A stretch of DNA of 64,000 nt from Bradyrhizobium frederickii (GTDB lineage: Bacteria; Pseudomonadota; Alphaproteobacteria; Rhizobiales; Xanthobacteraceae): contig NZ_SPQS01000001.1 in NCBI RefSeq assembly GCF_004570865.1, positions 186,001-250,000 on the forward strand. Reading direction: 5' to 3'. Under the pieces are notes generated by a model. The model saw only the letters and a program-made list of their open reading frames with translations, searched no databases and had not been told where the DNA came from. Position 1 is the stretch's first letter, and the number at the start of each line of letters is the position of its first letter. Made by a program: the position numbers and the translations under genes. Shown here piece after piece: positions 8,661-17,084 of the stretch.

Positions 8661-11162
8661 TCATTTCGCCTTCCCTACCGATGGGGCGGGCCCTACTGGT
8701 TGGTCGGCCGCTGCTGCCTTCGCCTCCTGCTCCGGTGTAAAGGGTTCGAGCTTGACGGTCAGCTTGTCGATCTTTCCGGTGAACTTGAACGGAGGCTCGT
8801 AGCGATACTCGACCATTGCGACGCCGGTTCGCGTGTCCAGGCCGACGTCAAAGGTCTCGTCCTCCGGGAAGGTGACCGGGATGGTGTGCTCCATCGAATT
8901 CCTGGCCACTTCCTTTCCGTCCACAGAGAGGATACCCGTCCCGCCTTTTCCCAAACCCGGGCCGTCGGATTTGAAATCGAAGACGACGGTGTGCTTGCCG
9001 GCTGCCAGCTCGGGGCCTTCCCATATCGTGCGCTTGAGGTCGAGCAGGTTGTAGAGGAACACCACCTTGCCGCGGCCGATGCCGAAGTCGCCCTTGCTCA
9101 GGAACAGGCCGTAGCCGCCGAAGCGCCCGCCTTCCGTGACGATCATGCCCTCGGCACCGCCGTCGGGAATCGTCACCTCGGCGGTGATGGTGTAGGACTT
9201 GCCCAGGATGCTCGGAGCCGCACTTGCGGGCACGCCACTCAGTTCGCCCGAATAGGTGAACAGCGTCCGTCCCGCCGTGAGGCTCGGGCGCGGCGTATTC
9301 CAGCGCGCGAGCGACGAGTTGTCGAGCGGCAGCACGTTATATTTGGCGGCCTCCGAATAGAAGAGAGCCTGCATCTGCTTGAGCTTGTCTGGCATCTTGG
9401 CCGCCAGGTCGTTGGACTGGGTCGGGTCCTGGTCGACGTTGTAGAGCTCCCAGCTGTAGCCGCTGATCACATCCGGCGGCGTGGCCGAGCTGAGCTCCCA
9501 GGGGAGCGTCGCCGGCGTCGTCGCCGCCACCCACCCGTCCTGGTAGATCGCCCGATTGCCGAGCATTTCGAAATATTGCGTCGTGTGCCTGGTCGGCGCG
9601 TTGGCGTTTGCCTTGTCCCACGTGTACATCATGCTGCCCCCCTCGATGGGGATCTGCTTGATGCCGTTGATCGTGTCGGGTTGCGGAATGCCGGTTGCCT
9701 CGAGAATGGTCGGCACGATGTCAATCACGTGATGGAATTGGCGGCGGATGCCGCCCAAATCGTTGATGTGGCCGGGCCAGGACATGACCATGCCCTGCGA
9801 TGTGCCGCCGAAGTGCGATGGCACCTGCTTGACCCACTTGAATGGCGTGCCCATCGCCCAGGCCCACGGCGCCGCAAAGTGCGGGAATGTCCGTTCCGAT
9901 CCCCAGAACGGATACCAGAGGAACTGATCCTTGACCGGCACGGGAATGCCATTGAATGTCGTGAACTCGTTCGGTGTGCCGTTGAGCATACCTTCGGCGC
10001 TCGCGCCGTTGTCGCCGCCGATATAGATGATCAAGGTGTTGTTGAGCTCGCCGAGGTCTTCGACGGCCTGGATAACCCGTCCGATCTCATGGTCGGCGTA
10101 GGCGAGGTAAGCGCCGTACACATCAGCTTGCTTGATGAAGAGCTTCTTCTCTTCGAGGCCGAGGGTGTCCCACTGCGGCAGCTCTTTCGGCCATGGCGTC
10201 AGATTGGCGATCTCGGGCATGATGCCCAATCGCTTCTGGTTGGCGAAGATGGTCTCACGCACTTTGTTCCATCCGTCATCGAACAGGTGCATGTCGCTGA
10301 TCTTCTTGATCCACTCTGGCGTTGGATGATGAGGCGCGTGGGTTGCCCCCGGGACGTAGTAAACGAAGAACGGCTTGTCCGGTGCGATCTCCTTGAGCTG
10401 CTTCATGTGCTGGATCGCGTCGTCCGCCATCGCCGTCTCGAGATTCCACTTGGGGTTACCCTCGAACGGATAGATGGCCGTCGTGTTGCGGAACAGGTTC
10501 GGCTGCCACTGGCTGGCGTCACCGCCGACAAAGCCGTAGAAATAATCGAACCCCATGCCGTTGGGCCATTGAGTGAATGGCCCGGCCTGGCTCGACTGGT
10601 AAGAAGGTGTGTTGTGGTTCTTGCCGAACCATGAGGTCGCGTACCCGTTCGCCTTCAGGACCGTACCGACCGTGCCCTTCTCGATTGGGATGATCGAGTC
10701 GTACCCCGGGAATCCCGTCGCGATTTCGCCGACCACTCCGAAGCCTACCGAATGATGGTTGCGTCCCGTGATGAGTGCCGCCCGCGTCGGTGAGCAGAGT
10801 GCAGTCGAGTGAAAATTCGTGAAGCGCAAACCAGCTTTTGCGATGCGATCCATGGCAGGCGTCGGGATAACGCCGCCGAACGTGCTCGGTGCACCGAAAC
10901 CCTGGTCGTCCGTCATGATCAACAGCACGTTCGGTGCGCCCTTCGGCGGCACGACGCGCGGGGCCCACCAGGGCTTCGACTCCGAGGCTTTCTCCTTGAT
11001 CACGCCACCGAATTTCGGATCGGGCGGCGGGAGCTGCTTTCCGTCGATCGTGGTGGTGGCGCCGGCCGAACCGGGGGTGCCGGTAACCTGCTGAGCCGAT
11101 GCCGTGACACAATTCAAGGCGATCAAACATGCACCCGCGAGTGCGCTGCAAATTGCTTTCAT
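8661..11162 (-). CDS. Arylsulfatase, type I formylglycine-dependent, exported (copy B)
   Basis: Second large sulfatase, about 833 residues. The start at 11162 gives a signal peptide (MKAICSALAGACLIALNCVTASAQQ) and has GGGAG a few bases upstream; an in-frame extension of 35 residues upstream is ignored because it hides the signal. D85-D86 (MTDDQGFG) and the formylglycine Cys C123 in CSPTRAALITGR sit at exactly the same positions as in copy A. The two proteins align along their whole length, including the C-terminal beta domain, so this is an old tandem duplication. A perfect FNR-type box lies upstream at 11230. Substrate unknown; activity needs a formylglycine-generating enzyme encoded elsewhere. 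Confidence 0.93.
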   Translation of the reverse strand: MKAICSALAGACLIALNCVTASAQQVTGTPGSAGATTTIDGKQLPPPDPKFGGVIKEKASESKPWWAPRVVPPKGAPNVLLIMTDDQGFGAPSTFGGVIPTPAMDRIAKAGLRFTNFHSTALCSPTRAALITGRNHHSVGFGVVGEIATGFPGYDSIIPIEKGTVGTVLKANGYATSWFGKNHNTPSYQSSQAGPFTQWPNGMGFDYFYGFVGGDASQWQPNLFRNTTAIYPFEGNPKWNLETAMADDAIQHMKQLKEIAPDKPFFVYYVPGATHAPHHPTPEWIKKISDMHLFDDGWNKVRETIFANQKRLGIMPEIANLTPWPKELPQWDTLGLEEKKLFIKQADVYGAYLAYADHEIGRVIQAVEDLGELNNTLIIYIGGDNGASAEGMLNGTPNEFTTFNGIPVPVKDQFLWYPFWGSERTFPHFAAPWAWAMGTPFKWVKQVPSHFGGTSQGMVMSWPGHINDLGGIRRQFHHVIDIVPTILEATGIPQPDTINGIKQIPIEGGSMMYTWDKANANAPTRHTTQYFEMLGNRAIYQDGWVAATTPATLPWELSSATPPDVISGYSWELYNVDQDPTQSNDLAAKMPDKLKQMQALFYSEAAKYNVLPLDNSSLARWNTPRPSLTAGRTLFTYSGELSGVPASAAPSILGKSYTITAEVTIPDGGAEGMIVTEGGRFGGYGLFLSKGDFGIGRGKVVFLYNLLDLKRTIWEGPELAAGKHTVVFDFKSDGPGLGKGGTGILSVDGKEVARNSMEHTIPVTFPEDETFDVGLDTRTGVAMVEYRYEPPFKFTGKIDKLTVKLEPFTPEQEAKAAAADQPVGPAPSVGKAK

Positions 11163-11229
11163 GGCGAACTCCCGGTGGGATGGTACGCACTGGAAACCGC
11201 CAGCCTGTCGGCATCGAGCAGGTCTCTCG

Positions 11230-11243
11230 TTGATCCATGTCAA
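11230..11243. promoter_or_regulatory. FNR/FixK-type box TTGATCCATGTCAA
   Basis: Exact TTGA-N6-TCAA palindrome in the divergent gap between arylsulfatase B (-) and the small protein at 11340 (+). The centre is 74 bases from the sulfatase start; class II spacing predicts transcription from about 11195 with a 33-base leader. It could also act on the + side, 103 bases before that start. Confidence 0.65.
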
Positions 11244-11339
11244 CGTACTCCGGAGGGGAGGCCTCAATCTCCCAACGTCGGACTGCGCTGAAGATCAGGA
11301 GTTGAATTCCACGAGAGGCCGTTCACGGGGAGCTTCCCA

Positions 11340-11708
11340 ATGAAGATCGCGCTGCTATCGATGGCAATGCTTGGAAGTCAACTGGTGATCCCCATCGGCG
11401 ATCGCGTGCCCCAGCTGAATGTCGAAGCGACATGCAAGGCGACGGTCGCAACCGACAAGGCGATGGGGCTGAACCTTTCCCAGAGCTTCGATGATTGCAT
11501 GCGCGACGAGAGCGCCGCTCAGCAGCAACTCGGCACCATCTGGCTCTCGAATTCGGCCGAACTCAAAAACAGATGCGAAGGCGAGGCGACTGCGGGTGGG
11601 AGCGACAGTTACGTTGACCTGCTCACCTGCATACAGATGGCCGATTGGGCAAAATCGTCTTCGACCGCGCCCAAGCTGAGAGGCGCGAGCAAGAACCGCA
11701 ACAATTAG
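11340..11708 (+). CDS. Exported hypothetical protein with conserved cysteines
   Basis: 122 residues with a short, weak N-terminal hydrophobic signal (MKIALLSMAMLGSQLVIP) and four later cysteines (C32 region, C53, C79, C97), compatible with two periplasmic disulfides. The motif SQSFDDCMRDE followed by CEGEA and SYVDLLTCIQMA recalls a family of small hypothetical proteins in Bradyrhizobium, which I recognise only by pattern. GGGGAG lies about ten bases before the ATG. It is divergent from arylsulfatase B and precedes the octaheme cytochrome gene, which has its own box. No function is known to me. Confidence 0.7.
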   Translation: MKIALLSMAMLGSQLVIPIGDRVPQLNVEATCKATVATDKAMGLNLSQSFDDCMRDESAAQQQLGTIWLSNSAELKNRCEGEATAGGSDSYVDLLTCIQMADWAKSSSTAPKLRGASKNRNN

Positions 11709-11744
11709 TCTCATCACGGCTGCTACCGGCGGGCTGCACTTGAC

Positions 11745-11758
11745 TTGATGGGAGTCAA
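11745..11758 (+). promoter_or_regulatory. FNR/FixK-type box TTGATGGGAGTCAA
   Basis: Exact TTGA-N6-TCAA palindrome. Its centre is 84 bases upstream of the TTG start of the octaheme cytochrome gene at 11836; class II spacing puts transcription start near 11793, leaving a 43-base leader. That supports the TTG start over the internal ATG at 11911. Confidence 0.65.
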
Positions 11759-11835
11759 GCCGATGATGCGCACGATCGCCCCGATCGAGGCTCGCTCGAT
11801 TATGGTTCGGCGATTTCAGCGCTGAGGGGCGACCG

Positions 11836-14265
11836 TTGGCACGCAGGCGACGGAAATCCGGCAGCAAGGCCAGGCCACGGAGGGATTCCGCGGATGGCAT
11901 TCCGCAAGTTATGTCCCCACAGGAGCCTGCCAACCGCAAGGTGGAAGCCGCATCGCTGTCGAAGCGTCGGCTCTGGGCGATGGCCTCGATCATGGGGATC
12001 GCCGTCTTTGCCTTTGGTCTCGCCTTTCAGTTCCTCAATCGCAGCCCATCAGCCCCGACGGCGCGGCCCTCGTCCGCGGTAAGCTTCGTCGGCAGCGAGA
12101 CTTGCGCTGGCTGCCATCAAGCCGAAGCAAAGCTGTGGAATTCCTCGCAGCACAAGGCGGCAATGCAGCACGCCAACGACAAGACCGTGCTCGGAAATTT
12201 CGACGACGCAGGCTTCGACTATTATGGCGTAAGGTCCCGCTTCTTCCGCAAGGACGGCAGGTTCTTGGTCGAGACCGATGGCGCCGACGGCAAGCTTGCC
12301 GTGTTCGAGGTGAAGTACACATTTGGCGTCGATCCGCTGCAACAATACCTTGTGGAATTTCCCGACGGCCGGATTCAAGCGTTGTCGCTCGCGTGGGACA
12401 GCCGGCCAGCAGAGAGGGGCGGCCAGCGCTGGTTTCATCTCTCGCCCAATGAAGAGATCAGGCACGACGATATCCTTCATTGGACGAAGCTGAACCAGAA
12501 CTGGAATTTCATGTGCGCGGAATGCCACTCGACCGGCCTGCGCAAGAACTACGATGCCAAGGCTGATCGCTTTGCGACGACATGGGCGGAAATCAGCGTC
12601 GGCTGCGAGGCCTGTCACGGTCAAGGCTCACGCCACACCACCTGGGCGCGCGATCAACAGAGCTGGTGGCCCTTTGGCCGTCGCGAAGATGACAGCAAGG
12701 GCTTGCTGGTGCGTTTTGACGAACGCCGAGGCGTCACCTGGCCGGTCGATCCCAGGACGGGAAATGCCCAACGCTCCGCGGCACCAGCCTTGCTACGCAA
12801 GGAAGTCGAGACCTGCGGCCTCTGCCACGCGCGGCGTGAGGCGTTCCATGAAGACTGGATACCGGGACAGTCGTTGTCGCAGACCCATGCAGTCGAAGCG
12901 CTGGCGCGCCACACCTATTACGCCGACGGTCAGATCCGCGATGTCGAGGAGCCATATAATTATACGCCGTTCAAGCAGGGCAGGATGTTTGCGGCCGGCG
13001 TTAGCTGTAGCGACTGCCACGAACCGCATAGCGCAAAACTGCGCAGCCCGGGGGAAGGCGTTTGCCTGCAATGCCACGCGGGGGAAAAGTATGCCGATGT
13101 GCGGCATCGCCACCATGCAGGCGTCGATCGGGCGCCGACTTGCATGTCGTGCCATATGCAGGAGCGAACCTACATGGTGGTCGATAGCCGGCATGACCAT
13201 GCCTTTCGAGTCCCGAGGCCCGATCTTTCATCCACATTGGCAACGCCTAACGCCTGCAACGACTGCCACCGCGACAAACCATCACAATGGGCGGTCAAGG
13301 CGATCGAGGAATGGTTCGGGCCTGCCCGAAAGGGTCTTCAGACCTATGGGCCGGCATTTGACGCCGCCCGCACCGATCGAGCCGATGCCGCCGCGCTTCT
13401 TTCCCTTCTTGCGTCGGATCGACGAGCACCGGAGGTGGCGCGCGCCAGCGCGCTCGGCGAGCTCGCCTCGCGCGTGGCTCCCGCCCATATCCCGACGGCG
13501 CGCATCGCCCTTGCCGATCCCGATCCGATGGTGCGGATCGGCGCGCTCGACATGCTGGAGAACTTGCCTGCCGATCAGACATGGCCCGTCGTATCTCCGC
13601 TGTTATCCGATCCCGTTCGCGGCGTCCGCATCAGGGCCGCCTCGCTGCTGGCGGCGATGCCAACGGCAAGTCAGCCTCCACAGGACCGCGCGTCCTTTGA
13701 TCGGGCAGCAGCCGAGTTCATCGCCGCGCAGCGCGCCAACGCCGAGCGGCCGGAAGCGCACGCCGCGCTCGGGAACTTTCTCGCCCTGCGCGGACAGATA
13801 CAACGGGCCGAGGCCGAATACGAAGCTGCCCTCCGACTCAGTCCGCAATATGCGACGGCTGCGATAAACTTGGCCGATCTCTATCGGCAAACCAGCCGGG
13901 ATGACGAAGGTGAAGCTACCCTTCGTACCGCGATTGCGGCTTCACCGCGCGATGCAGCCCTCCATCATGCGCTCGGCCTGACGCTCACGAGGTTGAAGCG
14001 TGCGGAGGACGCGCTCGATGAGTTGCGTCGAGCGACCGAGCTGGAGCCGGGCTCGCCGCGGTATGCCTATGTCTATGCCGTCGCCCTGCATTCCGGAGGC
14101 CGCCGAAGCGAAGCCATGGCCGTTTTAAGGGAAGCGCTGCGCACCCATCCCAGTAACCGCGAAGTCCTTGAAGCTCTCGTCTCGTTCAGCCGGATGGCAG
14201 GAGATGAAACAGCGGCAGCCGGCTATGCGGAGCAGCTCGCGATCCTCCAGGCGAGAAAACCATGA
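11836..14265 (+). CDS. Octaheme cytochrome c with C-terminal TPR domain
   Basis: 809-residue periplasmic electron-transfer protein anchored by one N-terminal helix (about residues 46-67). Eight CxxCH haem-binding motifs are visible: CAGCH, CAECH, CEACH, CGLCH, CSDCH, CLQCH, CMSCH and CNDCH, the layout of the cytochrome c554/octaheme families. After the haem part comes a HEAT-like stretch (about 500-600) and then three or four TPR units (about 620-800, for example AHAALGNFLALRGQIQRAEA). Fusion of haem and TPR domains suggests docking to a partner protein. The start is TTG 11836; ATG 11911 would keep the helix and is the alternative. It lies between sulfatase genes and a set of small exported proteins, under a perfect FNR-type box. 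Its electron donor and acceptor are unknown. Confidence 0.88.
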   Translation: MARRRRKSGSKARPRRDSADGIPQVMSPQEPANRKVEAASLSKRRLWAMASIMGIAVFAFGLAFQFLNRSPSAPTARPSSAVSFVGSETCAGCHQAEAKLWNSSQHKAAMQHANDKTVLGNFDDAGFDYYGVRSRFFRKDGRFLVETDGADGKLAVFEVKYTFGVDPLQQYLVEFPDGRIQALSLAWDSRPAERGGQRWFHLSPNEEIRHDDILHWTKLNQNWNFMCAECHSTGLRKNYDAKADRFATTWAEISVGCEACHGQGSRHTTWARDQQSWWPFGRREDDSKGLLVRFDERRGVTWPVDPRTGNAQRSAAPALLRKEVETCGLCHARREAFHEDWIPGQSLSQTHAVEALARHTYYADGQIRDVEEPYNYTPFKQGRMFAAGVSCSDCHEPHSAKLRSPGEGVCLQCHAGEKYADVRHRHHAGVDRAPTCMSCHMQERTYMVVDSRHDHAFRVPRPDLSSTLATPNACNDCHRDKPSQWAVKAIEEWFGPARKGLQTYGPAFDAARTDRADAAALLSLLASDRRAPEVARASALGELASRVAPAHIPTARIALADPDPMVRIGALDMLENLPADQTWPVVSPLLSDPVRGVRIRAASLLAAMPTASQPPQDRASFDRAAAEFIAAQRANAERPEAHAALGNFLALRGQIQRAEAEYEAALRLSPQYATAAINLADLYRQTSRDDEGEATLRTAIAASPRDAALHHALGLTLTRLKRAEDALDELRRATELEPGSPRYAYVYAVALHSGGRRSEAMAVLREALRTHPSNREVLEALVSFSRMAGDETAAAGYAEQLAILQARKP

Positions 14266-14288
14266 CCTTGCATGCGCGGCCAGCAAGG

Positions 14289-14726
14289 CTACCAGACGCC
14301 CCTGCCGAACCAATCAAATCTCGATTGTCGCGCGACTCGAAACGTGCGTGGCATCGCGTGTCTTTTCGCAAGCTTGTGGCGTTCCGGCTGCAGCTCTCGA
14401 TGCCTTGGCGTGGTCGATTGTAGCTCGAAAGTGTCAGACGACCGCAACTGCGCCATTGCCTCGCGCTCCGGCGCTTTGGCGGGAACTATGTCAATCGGTG
14501 CGGCGACGGTGGGCTCCGTACGCGCGACTTGCGGAGGAATGATTGTCGGGGCGGGGGTATCAAAAACGATGCGCTCCGGCCATTGCCGATCGGAATGAAT
14601 GCGGATGATGGACGTTTCGTTCTCTGCGTTTCTGGCGCCTTGCGACTTTGCCAGATATGCGCTGGAAATGAGCAACAGCGCATACAACGCTGCGCCGACA
14701 ACGAGAAAATATCGTGCCAACGGCAT
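14289..14726 (-). CDS. Membrane-anchored hypothetical protein
   Basis: 145 residues. A single N-terminal membrane helix (PLARYFLVVGAALYALLLISSAYL) is followed by a Pro/Ala-rich periplasmic linker and a basic tail ending DWFGRGVW. Proteins starting MPLARYF with this layout are common as hypotheticals in Bradyrhizobium; I know of no function. It is convergent with the octaheme cytochrome gene, with 23 bases between the two stops, and no good Shine-Dalgarno is seen. Confidence 0.6.
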   Translation of the reverse strand: MPLARYFLVVGAALYALLLISSAYLAKSQGARNAENETSIIRIHSDRQWPERIVFDTPAPTIIPPQVARTEPTVAAPIDIVPAKAPEREAMAQLRSSDTFELQSTTPRHRELQPERHKLAKRHAMPRTFRVARQSRFDWFGRGVW

Positions 14727-14873
14727 CTTGGCTCTTTCATCCCCGCCTAGGCTGACGACATTGTCATCTGCGCGTCGATCGAGCGGTGATGCCGATATCT
14801 CAATCGCGACGAGTATCGCGGTGCCAACTGCAGCCCGGTCCCCCTCAACCGGAGACCGGCCCGCTGCAATATC

Positions 14874-15146
14874 CTAGTAGCACGGCGGGTAGGGAGCATA
14901 TCCGCAGCGTCCATAGGCTCCTGTCGCTGCGGCTCCGACGGCAGCTGCCCCGACGCCCACCGCCACTCCGCGGCGTACCGGTGCTCGGGCGACGCCCACA
15001 CCAGGAGCCCCGACACCAACTCCGGGGCGACCGACGCCCGCGGCGCCCCGACCAGCGCGCGCCAGCGCGTCAGTTGAAACCATCGCGAAACAGCCCATTC
15101 CAATAATGGCAGATGCAGTAAGAGTGATAATGGTTCTCCGTGACAT
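14874..15146 (-). CDS. Small exported Gly/Val/Ala-repeat protein
   Basis: 90 residues. The start at 15146 is preceded by AGGAGA at good spacing, so the longer in-frame start at 15164 is less likely. A signal peptide (MSRRTIITLTASAIIGMGCFAMVSTDALA) leads into a repetitive GRGAAGVGRPGVGVGAPGVG stretch, then a hydrophobic Gly/Ala/Val segment, and ends in a small Cys/Tyr/Pro knot (YGRCGYAPYPPCY). It is probably a surface or periplasmic low-complexity protein. It is the counterpart of the one at 8148-8399 in composition. A weak FNR-like site lies at 15208. Confidence 0.65.
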   Translation of the reverse strand: MSRRTIITLTASAIIGMGCFAMVSTDALARAGRGAAGVGRPGVGVGAPGVGVARAPVRRGVAVGVGAAAVGAAATGAYGRCGYAPYPPCY

Positions 15147-15207
15147 AATTGATCTCCTTTCCAAGGTTGATCAATTGTTCACGGTAGTCCTCAAGTGCAG
15201 GTTCGAA

Positions 15208-15221
15208 TTGATCTAGAACAA
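15208..15221 (-). promoter_or_regulatory. Weak FNR/FixK-like site TTGATCTAGAACAA
   Basis: TTG-N8-CAA with one mismatch to TTGAT-N4-ATCAA, centred 68 bases upstream of the start at 15146. That is the same spacing as the exact boxes in this region (about 60-75 bases). Counted only as supporting. Confidence 0.3.
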
Positions 15222-15240
15222 TGAGCGAGACTGATTGTGG

Positions 15241-15780
15241 TCAGGCGTTATCAGCCGATGACGCGCCGCGATCGAGCTTCGATGGACGGTTGGCTTTCCC
15301 GTCCTTCAAGCCGGGTGTGCTGGAATTCCTCGCGGGCATCTCAACAACAAGCGAGTCATACTCGGTCTGCAATGGCGAACTGATGACCGGCTGATCAGGC
15401 AGCTTCTCCGCCGGCTCATACCATGGCCGCCGGTCTACAATTCCGCTCTCAAGGGCGTTCGCGATCAACCTGCCAATCTCGTCGCCTTGCAGAGGCACAA
15501 GCTTCTTCTCAGCATCATATTTATAAAGCTGAGGGCAAAAGAATACGGCGTGAATTCGCGGATCATATCCTTCCACGACAAGGAAGTGCTCCGCTCGAAG
15601 CCAGATATTGAATCTTTTTGCTATTTTTCGTTCTTGCGTCGCTCGGGCGACACGAAGCCTTTCAGGTGAGGGCCCGATAATCGTGCCCGCCTCGAGCACG
15701 ATGACCCAGTCCTTGCTCGTGACGTTATGCGGATGGATCCGGATCAGATGACTTGGCACCTTTCTTCGAACGAGGCCCAT
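15241..15780 (-). CDS. Hypothetical protein, basic and soluble
   Basis: 179 residues, not recognised. There is no signal peptide or membrane segment. The first 110 residues look folded (SKDWVIVLEAGTIIGPSPE, FNIWLRAEHFLVVEGYDP, IHAVFFCPQLYKYD), and the last 40 are Ser/Pro/Asn-rich and probably disordered. A strong GGAGG lies six bases before the ATG, which supports real translation. It lies between the Gly-repeat exported protein and the glutamate-receptor-like channel, all on the - strand with gaps over 90 bases, so probably its own unit. Confidence 0.55.
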   Translation of the reverse strand: MGLVRRKVPSHLIRIHPHNVTSKDWVIVLEAGTIIGPSPERLRVARATQERKIAKRFNIWLRAEHFLVVEGYDPRIHAVFFCPQLYKYDAEKKLVPLQGDEIGRLIANALESGIVDRRPWYEPAEKLPDQPVISSPLQTEYDSLVVEMPARNSSTPGLKDGKANRPSKLDRGASSADNA

Positions 15781-15911
15781 CGCAGTCCTCCGCAGATCAT
15801 GTGGTCGCTTAGTTCTACGATAACAGCCCGATGCGCGCTGTCAAAGCTCTGCGACGAGACACACGCGGCTGACGTCCGCTTTGTGCCCGGCGATGACGGT
15901 CACCAGCCATA

Positions 15912-17003
15912 TTACTGACTTCCAAACCACTTTTCGTAGATTCGCTGATAGGTGCCGTCTTCGCGGATTGCGACCAGCGCACCGTTGATCGGCCTGCGTA
16001 ACGGGCTTCCTTCCGGAAAGGCGAAGCCAGCCTCCCGTTTGTCGAACTCGGTGCCCACGAGCCTTACCAGCCCTTTGCCTTCGTGCGCCGCATAATAGCG
16101 AAGCACTGGCGCGGGAAAGAGCACTGCGCTTACTTCCTTGTCGAGCAAGGCTTGAAACATCTCGTCGACTTTCGAAAACTCCTGAACCCTTGCGTTATGC
16201 CCGCGAAGATAGTTGATGGGAATACTGGCTCCCTTGACCGTCCCGACCTGCTTTCCCGGCAGGTCCTCGGGACCATTAATGGCACCGCGGATCTGATGAA
16301 CGGTCAGGTTTGCGGTCAGCTGCGCGGTATAGAGCGCAACGAAGACTATGCCCACGAACATCCATACGAATGAGACGACGCGCGCCAATGGCTGGCGTGG
16401 AGCTTGCTCGGCCTGCGTCAAGAGAGTTGCCGCCGACCAGTGCATCGCATGAAATATGCCCGGGATGTAGTTCTCGGTTGGAATGATGCCGTCCTTGTAC
16501 CTCCGCTCGAGAAGCCAGACGAGATGAGCGGGGATCAGCATGATCAGCGCTGCGATCCCGAGCCACAACAGGGTTGTCGTCGTCAGCAGCAGACCGAGCA
16601 GATCCAGTAGTGGGTTTGGCACAAAGGAAGCACCGGCATCCCGCACCATGACCTGCTGGCCTGCTTCCAGTATCGCGTAGGAGAAATCAAACTCCTTGTC
16701 GCGTTCCGGGGTTATGAGGACGGCAGAGACGATGAAATCGACCTTCTTGAACCGCAGGGCATCGAAGCCGGCGGCTACCTCAGGTGCGATCTGATAGTCC
16801 ACCGTTGTCCTCAGACGCGCAGCAACCTCTTCCCAGAGATCGATGCTAAATCCGGTCAGCTTGCCGTCTTGTTGAATGACGAAGGGCGGTGAAACGAACG
16901 TCCCCACGCGGAGTTTGGCCGGTACGGTCTGCGACAGCGCAGGAGTAACGAAAACAAATGTCGCCAACAGCACGGCAGCGTAAGATCGAATGGCGACGAT
17001 CAT
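15912..17003 (-). CDS. Bacterial ionotropic glutamate receptor-type channel (GluR0-like)
   Basis: 363 residues with the architecture of a prokaryotic ligand-gated channel, not a plain binding protein. Signal peptide 1-24; first lobe about 30-128 (LRVGTFVSPPFVI); membrane helix about 132-166; a re-entrant pore-like loop about 183-203 (FHAMHWSAATLLTQAEQ); a third helix about 206-234 that ends ALYTAQLTANLT; and the second lobe about 240-360, ending GTYQRIYEKWFGSQ. ALYTAQLTANLT corresponds to the gating motif SYTANLAAF of ionotropic glutamate receptors. The potassium-filter motif TVGYG of GluR0 is not present, so ion selectivity cannot be inferred. Tetramerisation is expected from the family. Confidence 0.8.
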   Translation of the reverse strand: MIVAIRSYAAVLLATFVFVTPALSQTVPAKLRVGTFVSPPFVIQQDGKLTGFSIDLWEEVAARLRTTVDYQIAPEVAAGFDALRFKKVDFIVSAVLITPERDKEFDFSYAILEAGQQVMVRDAGASFVPNPLLDLLGLLLTTTTLLWLGIAALIMLIPAHLVWLLERRYKDGIIPTENYIPGIFHAMHWSAATLLTQAEQAPRQPLARVVSFVWMFVGIVFVALYTAQLTANLTVHQIRGAINGPEDLPGKQVGTVKGASIPINYLRGHNARVQEFSKVDEMFQALLDKEVSAVLFPAPVLRYYAAHEGKGLVRLVGTEFDKREAGFAFPEGSPLRRPINGALVAIREDGTYQRIYEKWFGSQ

Positions 17004-17084
17004 GGTGATCCATTTCGAAGTGCGCCAGCGACACAGTGCAGATCGAGTTGTGATCCTTCAGCAGAGCTTTGCGATAGGAGTGGC

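Noticed and set aside
8619..10634. 671-codon open frame on + opposite arylsulfatase B
   Set aside because: Antisense shadow of a high-G/C gene; the - strand frame has catalytic motifs and a signal peptide, and this frame has none.
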